Source of the DNA: Promicromonospora iranensis
GTDB lineage: Bacteria > Actinomycetota > Actinomycetes > Actinomycetales > Cellulomonadaceae
Direction: 5' to 3'
DNA: 64,000 bases
NCBI RefSeq assembly: GCF_028994805.1
Contig: NZ_JAJQQP010000013.1
Coordinates: 62,001-126,000, forward strand
A model generated the notes under the pieces. It searched no databases and was not told the origin of the DNA. It worked only from the letters and a program-made list of their open reading frames with translations. Shown piece by piece: positions 16,959 to 26,500 of the stretch. Numbering within the stretch: the stretch's first letter is position 1; every line of letters begins with the position of its first letter. The position numbers and the translations under genes were made by a program.

Positions 16959-17924
16959 ATGACCACCACCGAGGCCTTGGCCACGGCGGGCGCGCCTTCC
17001 GGCGTGGACCGGCAGCCGCCGAGACCGCGCCGCCGGCGTGGCCCCGCGGTCTCCCAGTGGACCGCCGTCGGCTTTGCCGCGCCGCTGCTCGTGTACCTGA
17101 TCCTCTTCTACGTCTACCCGCTGTGGCGCAACATCGACCTCAGCGTGCACGACTACACGATCCGCGCGTTCGTGCAGGGCAACGCCGAGTTCGTCGGGTT
17201 CGAGAAGTACGCCGAGGTGTTCAGCTCGTCGACGTTCCCGACGGCGCTGTGGAACACCGCGGTCTTCACCGTCGTCTCCATCGTGTTCCAGTACGCGATC
17301 GGCCTGGCTCTCGCGGTGTTCTTCCGCTCCGGGTTCCGGCTGTCCGGCCTGCTGCGGGCGATGTTCCTCGTGCCGTGGCTGCTGCCGCTCATCGTGTCGG
17401 CGTCGACCTGGGCGTGGATGCTGAACAGCGACAACGGCATCGTGAACTCGGTGCTCGCGGCGTTCGGCGGGGAGCAGATCAACTGGCTCACCTCCCCGGA
17501 CACCGCCCTCCTGTCGGTGACGATCGCGAACATCTGGCTGGGCATCCCGTTCAACCTCGTGATCCTGTACTCCGGGCTGCAGAACATCCCGGGAGAGGTG
17601 TACGAGGCGGCGTCGCTCGACGGCGCCGGGCCGTGGAAGCAGTTCTGGAGCATCACGTTCCCGCTGCTGCGCCCGGTGTCCGCCATCACGCTCCTGCTCG
17701 GGCTGATCTACACGCTGAAGGTCGTCGACGTCATCTGGATCATGACCACCGGCGGGCCCGGTGACGCGTCGACGACGCTCGCCATCTGGTCCTACCGGGA
17801 GGCGTTCGGGACCGGCCAGCCGGACTTCTCGCCCGCCGCCGCGGTCGGCAACCTGCTCATCCTCATCGCCCTCGTCTTCGGATTCCTGCACCTGCAGCTC
17901 CAGCGCCGTCAGGAGGACTCATGA
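16959..17924 (+). CDS. CUT1 sugar ABC transporter permease (MalF-like)
   Basis: A 321-residue inner-membrane permease. A basic, Pro-rich N-terminus precedes six predicted helices starting AVGFAAPLLVYLILFYVYPL. The EAA loop that docks the ATPase is YEAASLDGAGPWKQFWSITF (EAA---G---------I-LP type). It pairs with the following permease, with which it overlaps by ATGA. It lies downstream of the binding-protein gene and the family A hairpin. Import of an oligosaccharide released by the secreted hydrolases is the likely job. Confidence 0.92.
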   Translation: MTTTEALATAGAPSGVDRQPPRPRRRRGPAVSQWTAVGFAAPLLVYLILFYVYPLWRNIDLSVHDYTIRAFVQGNAEFVGFEKYAEVFSSSTFPTALWNTAVFTVVSIVFQYAIGLALAVFFRSGFRLSGLLRAMFLVPWLLPLIVSASTWAWMLNSDNGIVNSVLAAFGGEQINWLTSPDTALLSVTIANIWLGIPFNLVILYSGLQNIPGEVYEAASLDGAGPWKQFWSITFPLLRPVSAITLLLGLIYTLKVVDVIWIMTTGGPGDASTTLAIWSYREAFGTGQPDFSPAAAVGNLLILIALVFGFLHLQLQRRQEDS

Positions 17925-18751
17925 CCGGCCGTCGTCTCGTGCAGAAGCCGTGGTGGAAGACCGCCCTCGGCCTTGTCCTCACCGCGTTCATGCTGTTCCC
18001 CGTCTACTGGATGGTGAACGTCTCCCTCACGCAGACCAGCGACCTGCGGTCCGACCCGCCGCACTGGTTCCCTCTGCACCCCACGTTCGAGGGGTACACG
18101 GCCGTGTTCCAGCAGCAGCTCCCGGCTCTCGGGACGAGCCTGCTGGTCGGGCTCGGCTGCGTGGCACTCACCGTCGTGATCGCCGCACCGGCGGGGTACG
18201 CGCTCGCGCTGCTCAACCTGCGCGGCGGGCGCACGCTGAACTTCCTGCTGCTGGTCGCGCAGATGATCCCGGCGGTGGTCATGGCCATGGGGTTCTACGC
18301 GGTCTACAACAGCCTGGGCCTGCTCAACACCGTCGGCGGGCTGATCATCGCCGACTCGACGGTCGCCGTGCCGTTCGGCGTGCTGCTGTACACGGCGTTC
18401 ATGTCGGGCATCCCGCGCGAGCTGCTGCAGGCGGCCCGGGTGGACGGCGCGGGCGCCTGGCGCACGTTCCGCTCGATCGTGCTGCCCGTGAGCCGCAACT
18501 CGACGCTGACGGTCTCGCTCTTCGCCTTCCTGTGGGCGTGGTCGGACTTCATCTTCGCGTCGACCCTGAACCGCAACGGCGAGCTCATCCCGATCACGCT
18601 CGGCATCTACAACTACATCGGCAACAACACGACGCAGTGGAACGCCATCATGGCGACCGCCGTCGTCGCGTCGGTGCCCGCGACGGTCCTGCTCGTCGTG
18701 GCGCAACGCTACGTGGCGGCGGGCGTCACGGCCGGCGCCGTCAAGGACTGA
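17921..18751 (+). CDS. CUT1 sugar ABC transporter permease (MalG-like)
   Basis: A 276-residue membrane permease. It opens RRLVQKPWWKTALGLVLTAF and MLFPVYWMVNVSLTQTSDL, classic for the MalG side. The EAA loop is LLQAARVDGAGAWRTFRSIV. ATGA overlap with the upstream permease shows co-translation, and a GH127 gene follows after 45 bp. With its partner it forms the channel of the importer; no ATPase gene is present in the locus. Confidence 0.92.
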   Translation: MTGRRLVQKPWWKTALGLVLTAFMLFPVYWMVNVSLTQTSDLRSDPPHWFPLHPTFEGYTAVFQQQLPALGTSLLVGLGCVALTVVIAAPAGYALALLNLRGGRTLNFLLLVAQMIPAVVMAMGFYAVYNSLGLLNTVGGLIIADSTVAVPFGVLLYTAFMSGIPRELLQAARVDGAGAWRTFRSIVLPVSRNSTLTVSLFAFLWAWSDFIFASTLNRNGELIPITLGIYNYIGNNTTQWNAIMATAVVASVPATVLLVVAQRYVAAGVTAGAVKD

Positions 18752-18796
18752 CGGGCAAGGACTCACGCCGATGAAGCAGAGAGACGAAGGAACCCT

Positions 18797-20869
18797 GTGA
18801 CACAGCACCACTCGACGCCCACCGCGTCGCAGCGTCAGGCGGCCCGGGCGCGCCCGGTCGCCCCGCGCGGCCCGCGCCGCGGTCTCGGCGTCGGCGAGCT
18901 GCGGCTCGACGGCGGTTTCTGGGGCGCGCTCCAGGAGACGAACGCGCGGGCCACGCTGCAGCACTGCCTGGACTGGATGGAGCAGCTCGGCTGGCTCGGC
19001 AACTTCGACCACGTCGCCGAGGGCACCACGGGCGGGGAACGGCCGGGCTGGCAGTTCTCCGACTCCGAGGTCTACAAGCTGCTCGAGGCGCTGGCCTGGG
19101 AGCACGGTCGCACGGGCGACCCGGCGGTCGATGCCCTGCTGCGCAAGGTGGTGGACCGGGTGGCGGCCGCGCAGGACGAGGACGGCTACCTGAACACGTG
19201 CTTCGGCCACGCGGGGCAGGCCGGCCGGTACAGCGACCTCTCGACGGGTCACGAGCTGTACTGCACCGGCCACCTGCTGCAGGCGGCCGTCGCCCGGGTG
19301 CGGACCGCAGGGTCGGCAGGGGAGCGGGGCGGGGACGGGGACCTGCTGGTCGAGGTCGCCCGCCGCGCCGCCGACCACGTGTGCCGCGAGTTCGGCGCGG
19401 AAGGCCGGGGCGGCGACGGCCGGGACGGCATCTGCGGGCACCCCGAGATCGAGCTCGGCCTGGCCGAGCTCGGCCGCGCGCTCGACGAGCCCCGCTACAC
19501 CGAGCAGGCGCGGATCTTCGTCGAGCGCCGCGGGCGCGGCACGCTCGCGCCGATCGCGCTGCTCAGCCCCGCGTACTTCCAGGACGACGTACCGGTGCGC
19601 GACGCCGACGTCTGGCGCGGCCACGCCGTGCGCGCCCTGTACCTCGCGGCCGGGGCGTTCGACGTCGCCGTGGACACGCAGGACGACGGCCTGCGCGCCG
19701 CCGTCGAGCGGCAGTGGGCACGCTCCGTGGAACGCCGCACGTACCTCACCGGCGGCATGGGCTCGCGGCACCAGGACGAGGGCTTCGGCGACGACTGGGA
19801 GCTGCCGCCCGACCGCGCGTACTGCGAGACCTGCGCCGGCGTCGCGTCGGTCATGGTCTCGTGGCGCCTCCTGCTCGCCACGGGCGAGGTGCGCTACGCC
19901 GACCTCATCGAGCGCACCCTGTACAACGTCGTGGCGACCTCGCCCCGCACCGACGGGCGCGCGTTCTTCTACGCCAACCCGCTGCAGCAGCGCGAGCCCG
20001 GCGCCGACGTGCAACCCGACGCCGTCAACCCGCGCGCCGAGGGCGGGGTGCGGGCGCCGTGGTTCGACGTGTCGTGCTGCCCGACCAACGTCGCGCGCAC
20101 GCTCTCCTCGTGGCAGGCGTACGCGGCGTTCGTCGAGGAGGCGCCCGACGGCGGCGTCGTCGTATCGCTCGCCCAGTACGCCGCGGGTGAGCTGCGGGTG
20201 GCGCTGGACCACCCTTCGGCAGGCCCGGGGTCGAGTGACGAGCTCGTCCTGCGGGTGAGCACCGACTACCCGCACGACGGTCGCATCCGCGTCGAGGTCA
20301 CCGCCGTCCCCGAGCGGCCCGTCACGCTGCGGCTGCGCGTACCGCACTGGGCCGACGACGCCACGCTCACCGGCCCCGACGGTTCCACCACCGCCGTCCG
20401 ACCGGGGTGGGCGACGGCCGGCGCTGCCGGGACTCCTACGCTCGCGGTGGGCGACGTCGTCACGCTCGACCTGCCCGTCGGCCCCCGTCTGACCTGGCCC
20501 GACCCGCGGGTCGACGCCGTGCGCGGGACCGTGGCCGTCGAACGGGGCCCGCTCGTGCTCGCGCTGGAGTCGGTGGACCTGCCCGACGGCGTGCTGCTCG
20601 ACCAGGTCCGGCTCGACCCGGCGGTCGCGCCCCGGGCGCAGGGCGACGGCGCGGTGGTCCGCGCCGCCGTCGTGCCGCTGCCCGGGGACGGGGCGGGTAC
20701 CCCGCCGTTCGGCTCGGGCGGTCCGGGAGGCGCCCTCGCGCCGACGCCGGGCGCCGGTGCACCCGGTGCGTTCGACCTGGCCCTGGTGCCCTACCACCGC
20801 TGGGCCGAGCGCGGCCCGTCGACCATGCGCGTCTTTGTTCCGACGGCCCGACACGAGGAGACCCGATGA
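18797..20869 (+). CDS. GH127 family protein, probable beta-L-arabinofuranosidase
   Basis: A 690-residue cytoplasmic glycoside hydrolase of the GH127 (former DUF1680) family, whose founding member removes beta-L-arabinofuranose. The family's unusual zinc-thiolate active site is complete: AYCETCAGVASVMVSWRL gives Glu344 and Cys346, and WFDVSCCPTNVARTLSS gives Cys427 (nucleophile) and Cys428. LDGGFWGALQETN and SDSEVYKLLEALAWEHGRTG mark the (alpha/alpha) barrel. No signal peptide is present, so it should act on imported sugars. GTG start with a weak GAAGGA ribosome site. Its stop overlaps the GH31 start (ATGA). Other GH127-clan activities cannot be excluded. Confidence 0.88.
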   Translation: MTQHHSTPTASQRQAARARPVAPRGPRRGLGVGELRLDGGFWGALQETNARATLQHCLDWMEQLGWLGNFDHVAEGTTGGERPGWQFSDSEVYKLLEALAWEHGRTGDPAVDALLRKVVDRVAAAQDEDGYLNTCFGHAGQAGRYSDLSTGHELYCTGHLLQAAVARVRTAGSAGERGGDGDLLVEVARRAADHVCREFGAEGRGGDGRDGICGHPEIELGLAELGRALDEPRYTEQARIFVERRGRGTLAPIALLSPAYFQDDVPVRDADVWRGHAVRALYLAAGAFDVAVDTQDDGLRAAVERQWARSVERRTYLTGGMGSRHQDEGFGDDWELPPDRAYCETCAGVASVMVSWRLLLATGEVRYADLIERTLYNVVATSPRTDGRAFFYANPLQQREPGADVQPDAVNPRAEGGVRAPWFDVSCCPTNVARTLSSWQAYAAFVEEAPDGGVVVSLAQYAAGELRVALDHPSAGPGSSDELVLRVSTDYPHDGRIRVEVTAVPERPVTLRLRVPHWADDATLTGPDGSTTAVRPGWATAGAAGTPTLAVGDVVTLDLPVGPRLTWPDPRVDAVRGTVAVERGPLVLALESVDLPDGVLLDQVRLDPAVAPRAQGDGAVVRAAVVPLPGDGAGTPPFGSGGPGGALAPTPGAGAPGAFDLALVPYHRWAERGPSTMRVFVPTARHEETR

Positions 20870-23097
20870 CCGACCTCACCACGCCGGACTCGCCGGTCCG
20901 CGCGGACGGCGCCCGTCTCACCTGGCGGAGCGGGGGCGAGACCCTGGTGGTCGAGCCGTGGGGCAAGGACAGCGTGCGCGTGCGCGCGACCGTCCTGGGC
21001 GATGTCGAGGACACCGACTGGGCGCTCCTGCCGCCCGCCGTCGCGGCGGACGGCGACGCCGCGCGCGTCGAGCTCCGGGCCGACGGCGCGACCCTCGTCA
21101 ACGGCGGCATCCGTGTCGAGCTGACCACCAGCACGGGGTTCAGCGAGATCGTCGGCTACGAGGTGTCGCACTGTGACCTGGCCTTCTACGACGCCGACGG
21201 CCGCCTGCTGCTGCGGGAGCTGGACCGCGGCGGCTCCCTCCAGCTGCGCGCCCGGAACTTCCGCCCGCGACTCGGCGACGACGGCCACACGCTCACCGCG
21301 TCGTTCGAGTCCGACCCGGCCGAGAAGCTGTACGGGATGGGCCAATACCAGCAGCACGTGCTGGACCTCAAGGGCTCCACGTTCGAGCTGGCGCACCGCA
21401 ACTCCCAGGCGAGCGTGCCGTTCGTCCTGTCGAGCGGCGGGTACGGGTTCCTCTGGCACGACCCGGCGATCGGGCGCGCGACGTTCGCGCGCAACCGCAC
21501 CGAGTGGCATGCCGAGTCGACGAAGCAGCTCGACTACTGGGTGACCGCCGGGCGCACGCCCGCGGAGATCTCGCGGGCCTACGCCGAGGCGACGGGGCAC
21601 GCCCCGATGATGCCGGAGCGCGGGCTCGGCTTCTGGCAGTGCAAGCTGCGCTACTGGAACCAGGAGCAGCTCCTGGAGGTGGCGCGCGAGCACCACCGGC
21701 GCGGGCTGCCGCTGGACGTCATCGTCGCGGACTTCTTCCACTGGCCGAAGATGGGCGACTACCGGTTCGAGGACGAGTTCTGGCCGGACCCGACGGCGAT
21801 GGTCGACGAGCTGAAGGAGCTCGGTGCCGAGCTCATGGTCTCCGTCTGGCCGCAGGTGTCGCTCGAGTCCGAGAACGACTCGCACCTGCGCCGGAACAAC
21901 CTGCTGGTGCGTGCCGACCGCGGGCTCGACGTCCACATGTCGTTCCAGGGCCCCAGCACCTTCCTCGACGTGACCAACCCCGAGACGCGGCGCTGGCTCT
22001 GGGACATCTGCCGGCGCAACTACGGCGCCCACGGCATCCGCACGTTCTGGCTGGACGAGGCAGAGCCCGAGTACGGCGTCTACGACTACGACGCGTTCCG
22101 CTACCACCTCGGCCCCGCCCTGCGCGTGGGCAACGTGTACCCGCAGGCATTCGCGCGGGCCTTCTACGAGGGCCAGCGCGCCGACGGCGAGACCGAGGTG
22201 GTCAACCTGGTGCGGTGCGCCTGGGCCGGCAGCCAGCGGTACGGCGCGCTGGTCTGGTCCGGTGACATCTCCTCGACGTTCGAGGACCTCGCCCGGCAGG
22301 TCACCGCGGGCATCCACATGGGGGTCGCGGGCATCCCGTGGTTCACCACCGACATCGGCGGCTTCCACCGCGGGGAGGTCACCGACCCCGCGTTCCACGA
22401 GCTCCTCGTGCGCTGGTTCCAGTTCGGCGCGTTCAGCCCCGTGATGCGGCTGCACGGCGACCGGTTGCCCCGTCAGGACGTCGCCGCCGCCGACGGCTCG
22501 CCACGCCTGCCCTCGGGCGGGCCCAACGAGCTGTGGAGCTTCGGCGAGGAGGTGTACGGCGTGCTGGAACGCTACGTCCACCTGCGCGAGGCCCTGCGCG
22601 ACTACGTGCGCGACGCGATGCGCGCCGCGCACACCGACGGCCAGCCCGTGATGCGCGGCCTGTTCCACGACTTCCCCGGCGACGGGCGGGCGTGGGACGT
22701 CGACGACCAGTTCCTGCTCGGTCCGGACGTCCTGGTCGCGCCCGTCCTCGCGGCGGGCGTGCGTGAGCGCGACGTCTACCTCCCGGCGGGTGCCCGCTGG
22801 ACCGACGCCGCCACCGGCCAGGTGCACGACGGCGGCACCACCGTGCGCGCCGCCGCCCCGCTCGACGTCGTGCCCGTGTTCCTGCGCGACGGCGCGCTGC
22901 CGCACGTGGTCGGCCGCACGACCGGGCGGGTGACCGGGCGCGTGGTGCCAGGTGCACCCAGCGGCGGGCCGGTGGCGACTGAGTCGGCGGTAGCTGAGCC
23001 GGCGACCACTGCGCCAACCACTGCGCCGACCACTGCGCCGACCACTGCGCCGACCACCGCGCCGACCACCGCGCCGACCGCCGCAGGGCCGGCCTAG
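20866..23097 (+). CDS. GH31 glycoside hydrolase, alpha-xylosidase-like
   Basis: A 743-residue cytoplasmic alpha-glycosidase. An N-terminal beta-sandwich precedes a GH31 barrel with EKLYGMGQYQQH, the nucleophile segment RTFWLDEAEPEYG (Asp397) and the acid/base segment LVWSGDISSTFEDL (Asp467), then GIPWFTTDIGGF. WLDxxEPE rather than WIDMNE points to the alpha-xylosidase or related GH31 subfamilies rather than alpha-glucosidases. ATGA overlap with GH127 implies joint action. The C-terminus is odd: after the last barrel and sandwich elements comes a Thr/Ala/Pro tail with TTAP six times, encoded by 12-bp repeats at 23005-23076. The tail has no known catalytic role. Confidence 0.9.
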   Translation: MTDLTTPDSPVRADGARLTWRSGGETLVVEPWGKDSVRVRATVLGDVEDTDWALLPPAVAADGDAARVELRADGATLVNGGIRVELTTSTGFSEIVGYEVSHCDLAFYDADGRLLLRELDRGGSLQLRARNFRPRLGDDGHTLTASFESDPAEKLYGMGQYQQHVLDLKGSTFELAHRNSQASVPFVLSSGGYGFLWHDPAIGRATFARNRTEWHAESTKQLDYWVTAGRTPAEISRAYAEATGHAPMMPERGLGFWQCKLRYWNQEQLLEVAREHHRRGLPLDVIVADFFHWPKMGDYRFEDEFWPDPTAMVDELKELGAELMVSVWPQVSLESENDSHLRRNNLLVRADRGLDVHMSFQGPSTFLDVTNPETRRWLWDICRRNYGAHGIRTFWLDEAEPEYGVYDYDAFRYHLGPALRVGNVYPQAFARAFYEGQRADGETEVVNLVRCAWAGSQRYGALVWSGDISSTFEDLARQVTAGIHMGVAGIPWFTTDIGGFHRGEVTDPAFHELLVRWFQFGAFSPVMRLHGDRLPRQDVAAADGSPRLPSGGPNELWSFGEEVYGVLERYVHLREALRDYVRDAMRAAHTDGQPVMRGLFHDFPGDGRAWDVDDQFLLGPDVLVAPVLAAGVRERDVYLPAGARWTDAATGQVHDGGTTVRAAAPLDVVPVFLRDGALPHVVGRTTGRVTGRVVPGAPSGGPVATESAVAEPATTAPTTAPTTAPTTAPTTAPTTAPTAAGPA

Positions 23098-23168
23098 ATG
23101 CAGTCGGTGCAGCCCGGTGGGCAGCGGAGCGTACCGACTCGGCGTCCGGCCGTCCGGCTGGGGATCGT

Positions 23169-23180
23169 CGAACCGGTTCG
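23169..23180. promoter_or_regulatory. LacI operator copy 3 (LamG-hydrolase gene)
   Basis: Third perfect CGAACCGGTTCG, 72 bp after the GH31 stop and 382 bp before the start of the 1331-residue hydrolase gene. It implies a separate LacI-controlled promoter with a long leader. Confidence 0.72.
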
Positions 23181-23258
23181 CTCGTCGAGGTGCCGCTACA
23201 GGGCCGGTCCGCTGCGCCGTCCAGGCCTGGTTTCGGTCCGTTGCACCGGGCCTGATGC

Positions 23259-23386
23259 GAGATCGGTCGTTTGCCTTGAGATCGGTCAATCAAACGACCG
23301 ATCTCAGAGCAAGCGACCGATGTCAAAGATTCAGGTCATCAACCGACCGATCTCGAGGAGCCCGACACCGGCAAGGGACCGATCTC
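23259..23386. repeat. Six copies of a 10-bp motif in two orientations within a leader
   Basis: GACCGATCTC or its complement occurs at 23259, 23278 (both as GAGATCGGTC), 23296, 23315 (one mismatch), 23345 and 23377. The first four are spaced 19, 18 and 19 bp. The left copies can pair with right copies: 23259-23273 forms a 15-bp perfect stem with 23291-23305, while 23278-23287 forms a competing 10-bp stem with 23296-23305. It lies between the third LacI operator and the hydrolase start. Confidence 0.8.
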
Positions 23387-23406
23387 AGCGCTCCGTGCCA
23401 CGTGGC

Positions 23407-23537
23407 TGAGCCCGACCCCAACCCCTGAGCCCGACTCCACCCCCTGAGCCCGACTCCACCCCCTGAGCCTGGTTCCACCCCCTGAGCCCGACTCCACCCC
23501 CTGAGCCCGGTTCCACCCCCTGAACCTGTTCCACCCC
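23407..23537 (+). repeat. 19-bp tandem repeat, seven copies, before a start codon
   Basis: The unit TGAGCCCGACTCCACCCCC is repeated head-to-tail six times plus a shorter seventh, with GACTCC alternating with GGTTCC in some copies. The array ends 26 bp before the ATG at 23563; the ribosome site AAGGAAGG lies in the gap. The period is not a multiple of three and the array is not coding. Confidence 0.9.
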
Positions 23538-23562
23538 ACGATGAGAAGGAAGGCACTCAACG

Positions 23563-26500
23563 ATGAGCACATCACCTTCAGCGAGCGGCGATCCGCGTAG
23601 CGGACCAGCACCCCACGGACCAGCGCCGCGCAGGCCTCGGCGCGCCGCCGTCGCGGCGCTCGCGGCCCTGGCGCTCGCCGGGAGCACGGCGGGGGCGGCG
23701 CTCGCCGCACCGGCCACGGCGAGCACCGGCCTGGCGACCGACACGGCGGCGGCCCAGGAGCTGCCCGCGCCGCACCTGCACTACACGATGGACGACGTCG
23801 CCGACGCCGTCGTGCCCGACACCTCCGGGAACGGGCTGGACGGCGCGATCTCCGGCACCACCGGCCTGGTCGACGTCGAGGGCGGTGGCACGGCGCTCGA
23901 CCTGCCCGGCGGGTCCGGCGGCGGCTACGTGACGATCCCGCGCGGCGCCCTGGAGGGCGCCACCGACGTCACCGTGTCGGCGCGCGTCCGCTGGGACGGC
24001 ACGGGCGGGGCGTGGCAGCGGGTCTTCGACCTCGGCACGGACACCACGCGCTACCTGTTCGCGACGCCGTCGAACGGCGACGGCCGCCTGCGTACCGCGC
24101 TGACGACGAACGGCGGCGGCGGTGAGGCGCAGAACAGCGGCTACGGCCCGCTGCGGGCCGGCGACTGGGTGACGCTCACGGTGACCCTCGACACGGACGC
24201 GGACCGGCTCACCACCTACCTCGACGGCGTGGCCGTCGGCTCGGCGCGGTCGAACCTGGCAGCGGGCGACCTGCTCACGGACGCCGCGCAGTCCGCCGGG
24301 TACCTGGGCCGGTCGTTCTACCCGGACCCGCTCCTGGACGGCGCGATCGACGACTTCCGCCTGTACCGGGCCGCGCTGAGCAGCGGGCAGGTGGCCGAGC
24401 TCGTGGACGAGCGGCCCGACCTGGTGGAGCTGACCAAGGACGCCTTCGAGGTGCGCACGACGGTCGCGGCAGCGCCTGAGCTGCCGGCGGCCGTGCGTGC
24501 CTCGTTCACCGACGGCTACGACCGTGACGTCCCGGTGACCTGGGACGAGATCGATCCCGCGCAGTACGCGCAGACGGGGGAGTTCACCGTCTCGGGCGAT
24601 GCGGCGGGCACACCGGTGACCGCGACCGTCACCGTGCACCGCGGTGAGCTGCGGGTCGACCTGGGCGCGGAGACCGGGACGTTCCACGGTGGGGCCTCCG
24701 GAACCCTGTACGGGCTCTACGGCGACGGGCTGCCCAGCGACAACCTCATCGAGGGGATGGGGATCCGGACCGTCTCGACGAAGGCGCAGGACGGCCCTCA
24801 GCACCCGGGCGCCGACGCGCTCGAGGTGGTCCGGCCGCTCGCCGACGCCACCGACGGTGACGTCTACGTCTACATGACCGACATCCACCGCGGCTTCCCG
24901 TACGAGTGGCCGGGCGACACCCCGCAGGAAAAGCTCGACGGCTTCGTGGACAAGATCGCCCTGCAGGTCGACCAGGTGCTCGAGATGCCGGCCGAGTACC
25001 AGGACAACGTCGTCTTCGTCCCGTTCAACGAGCCCGAGGGCAACATGTTCGGCACCGGGCAGTGGAGCTACGACGGCACGTCGTGGCTCGACGACCCGGC
25101 CGACTACTTCGCCGCCTGGGACCGGGTCCACGCGCTCATCAAGGAGCGCATGCCGGAGGCGCGGATCGCCGGACCGAACACGAGCATCCTCTTCGGCCAG
25201 GTCAAGGGCTTCCTCGAGCACACGGTCGAGGCCGGGACCGTCCCTGAGGTCATCACCTGGCACGAGCTGTCGCACCCGGAGAAGATCCGCGAGTCTGTGG
25301 CGACCTACCGTGACTGGGAGGCCGAGGTCTTCGCCGGCACCGAGCTGGCGGGCACCGAGCTGCCGATCAACATCAACGAGTACGCGTTCAACTACCACAC
25401 CTCGGTCCCGGGCCAGATGATCCAGTGGATCTCGGCCATCGAGGACTCCAAGGTCGACGCCGACATCGCGTACTGGAACATCGACGGCAACCTCTCCGAC
25501 TCCGCCGTGCAGTCCGACCGCGGCAACGGGCAGTGGTGGCTGTTCAACGCGTACGCCCAGATGAGCGGGAACACCGTCGCGGTCACGCCGCCGTTCCCGG
25601 GGGAGAACTACACGCTGCAGGGCGTCTCCGCGCTGGACACCGAGCGTGCGCTGTCGCGCACCATCATCGGTGGGGCCGACGGCGCCGCCCCGGTCGAGCT
25701 CGTCAACGTCCCCGACGCCGTGTTCGGCGACGACGTCCGTGTCACCGTGCGCGAGATCCCCTGGACCGGCCAGCTCGGCGACTCCGCGCAGCCGCGTCAC
25801 ATCGCCGAGACCACCATGCCGGTCACCGACGGGAAGGTCGCCGTGGACTTCGACGGCGAGACGCTGCCGCTGCTGCGGGAGTCGTCCGCCTACGAGATCG
25901 TCGTGACGCCCGCGGGCGTCGGGGAGTCGACGAGCACCGCCCCGACGCTCTGGGACGGCAGCTACGAGGCGGAGGACGCCACCTACACCGGGTCGGGCTA
26001 CAGCCTGAACGGGCCCGAGGGCTCGCCGGCCGACGTGGGCAAGTTCTACACCTCCGGCGGGTACGACGTCGGCGGCCTGCGCACCGGCTCCGACGGCGTC
26101 CTCGACTTCGAGGTCACGGTGCCCGAGGACGGCACCTACGACCTCTCCGTCTTCGCCAACAGTCTCAACACGTTCGACGCCGTGGCGGAGCAGGGCCCGA
26201 CCAACGTGTTCGTGCGGGTCGATGGTGCGGCGGAGCAGGAGCTCCACCTGCCGCTCGGCTACAAGTGGGTGGTCTGGGACCACGCCGACACGGAGGTCGA
26301 GCTCACGGCGGGCACCCACACCATCTCGCTCGCCGCCCGGAGTCTCGACGGCAGCCGCACCACCACGGGCGACGCGATCCTCGACCGGATCACCCTGGCC
26401 CTGCCCAACCCCGACGCCGGGACCGCCGTGTACGAGGCGGAGCACGCGACCCTCGACGGCGGGCGGGCGCTGTACACGGCGCCCGACGGCGCCGACCCGG

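Noticed and set aside
23407-23537. Possible CRISPR array
   Set aside because: The 19-bp units are directly adjacent with no spacers, and no cas genes are present.
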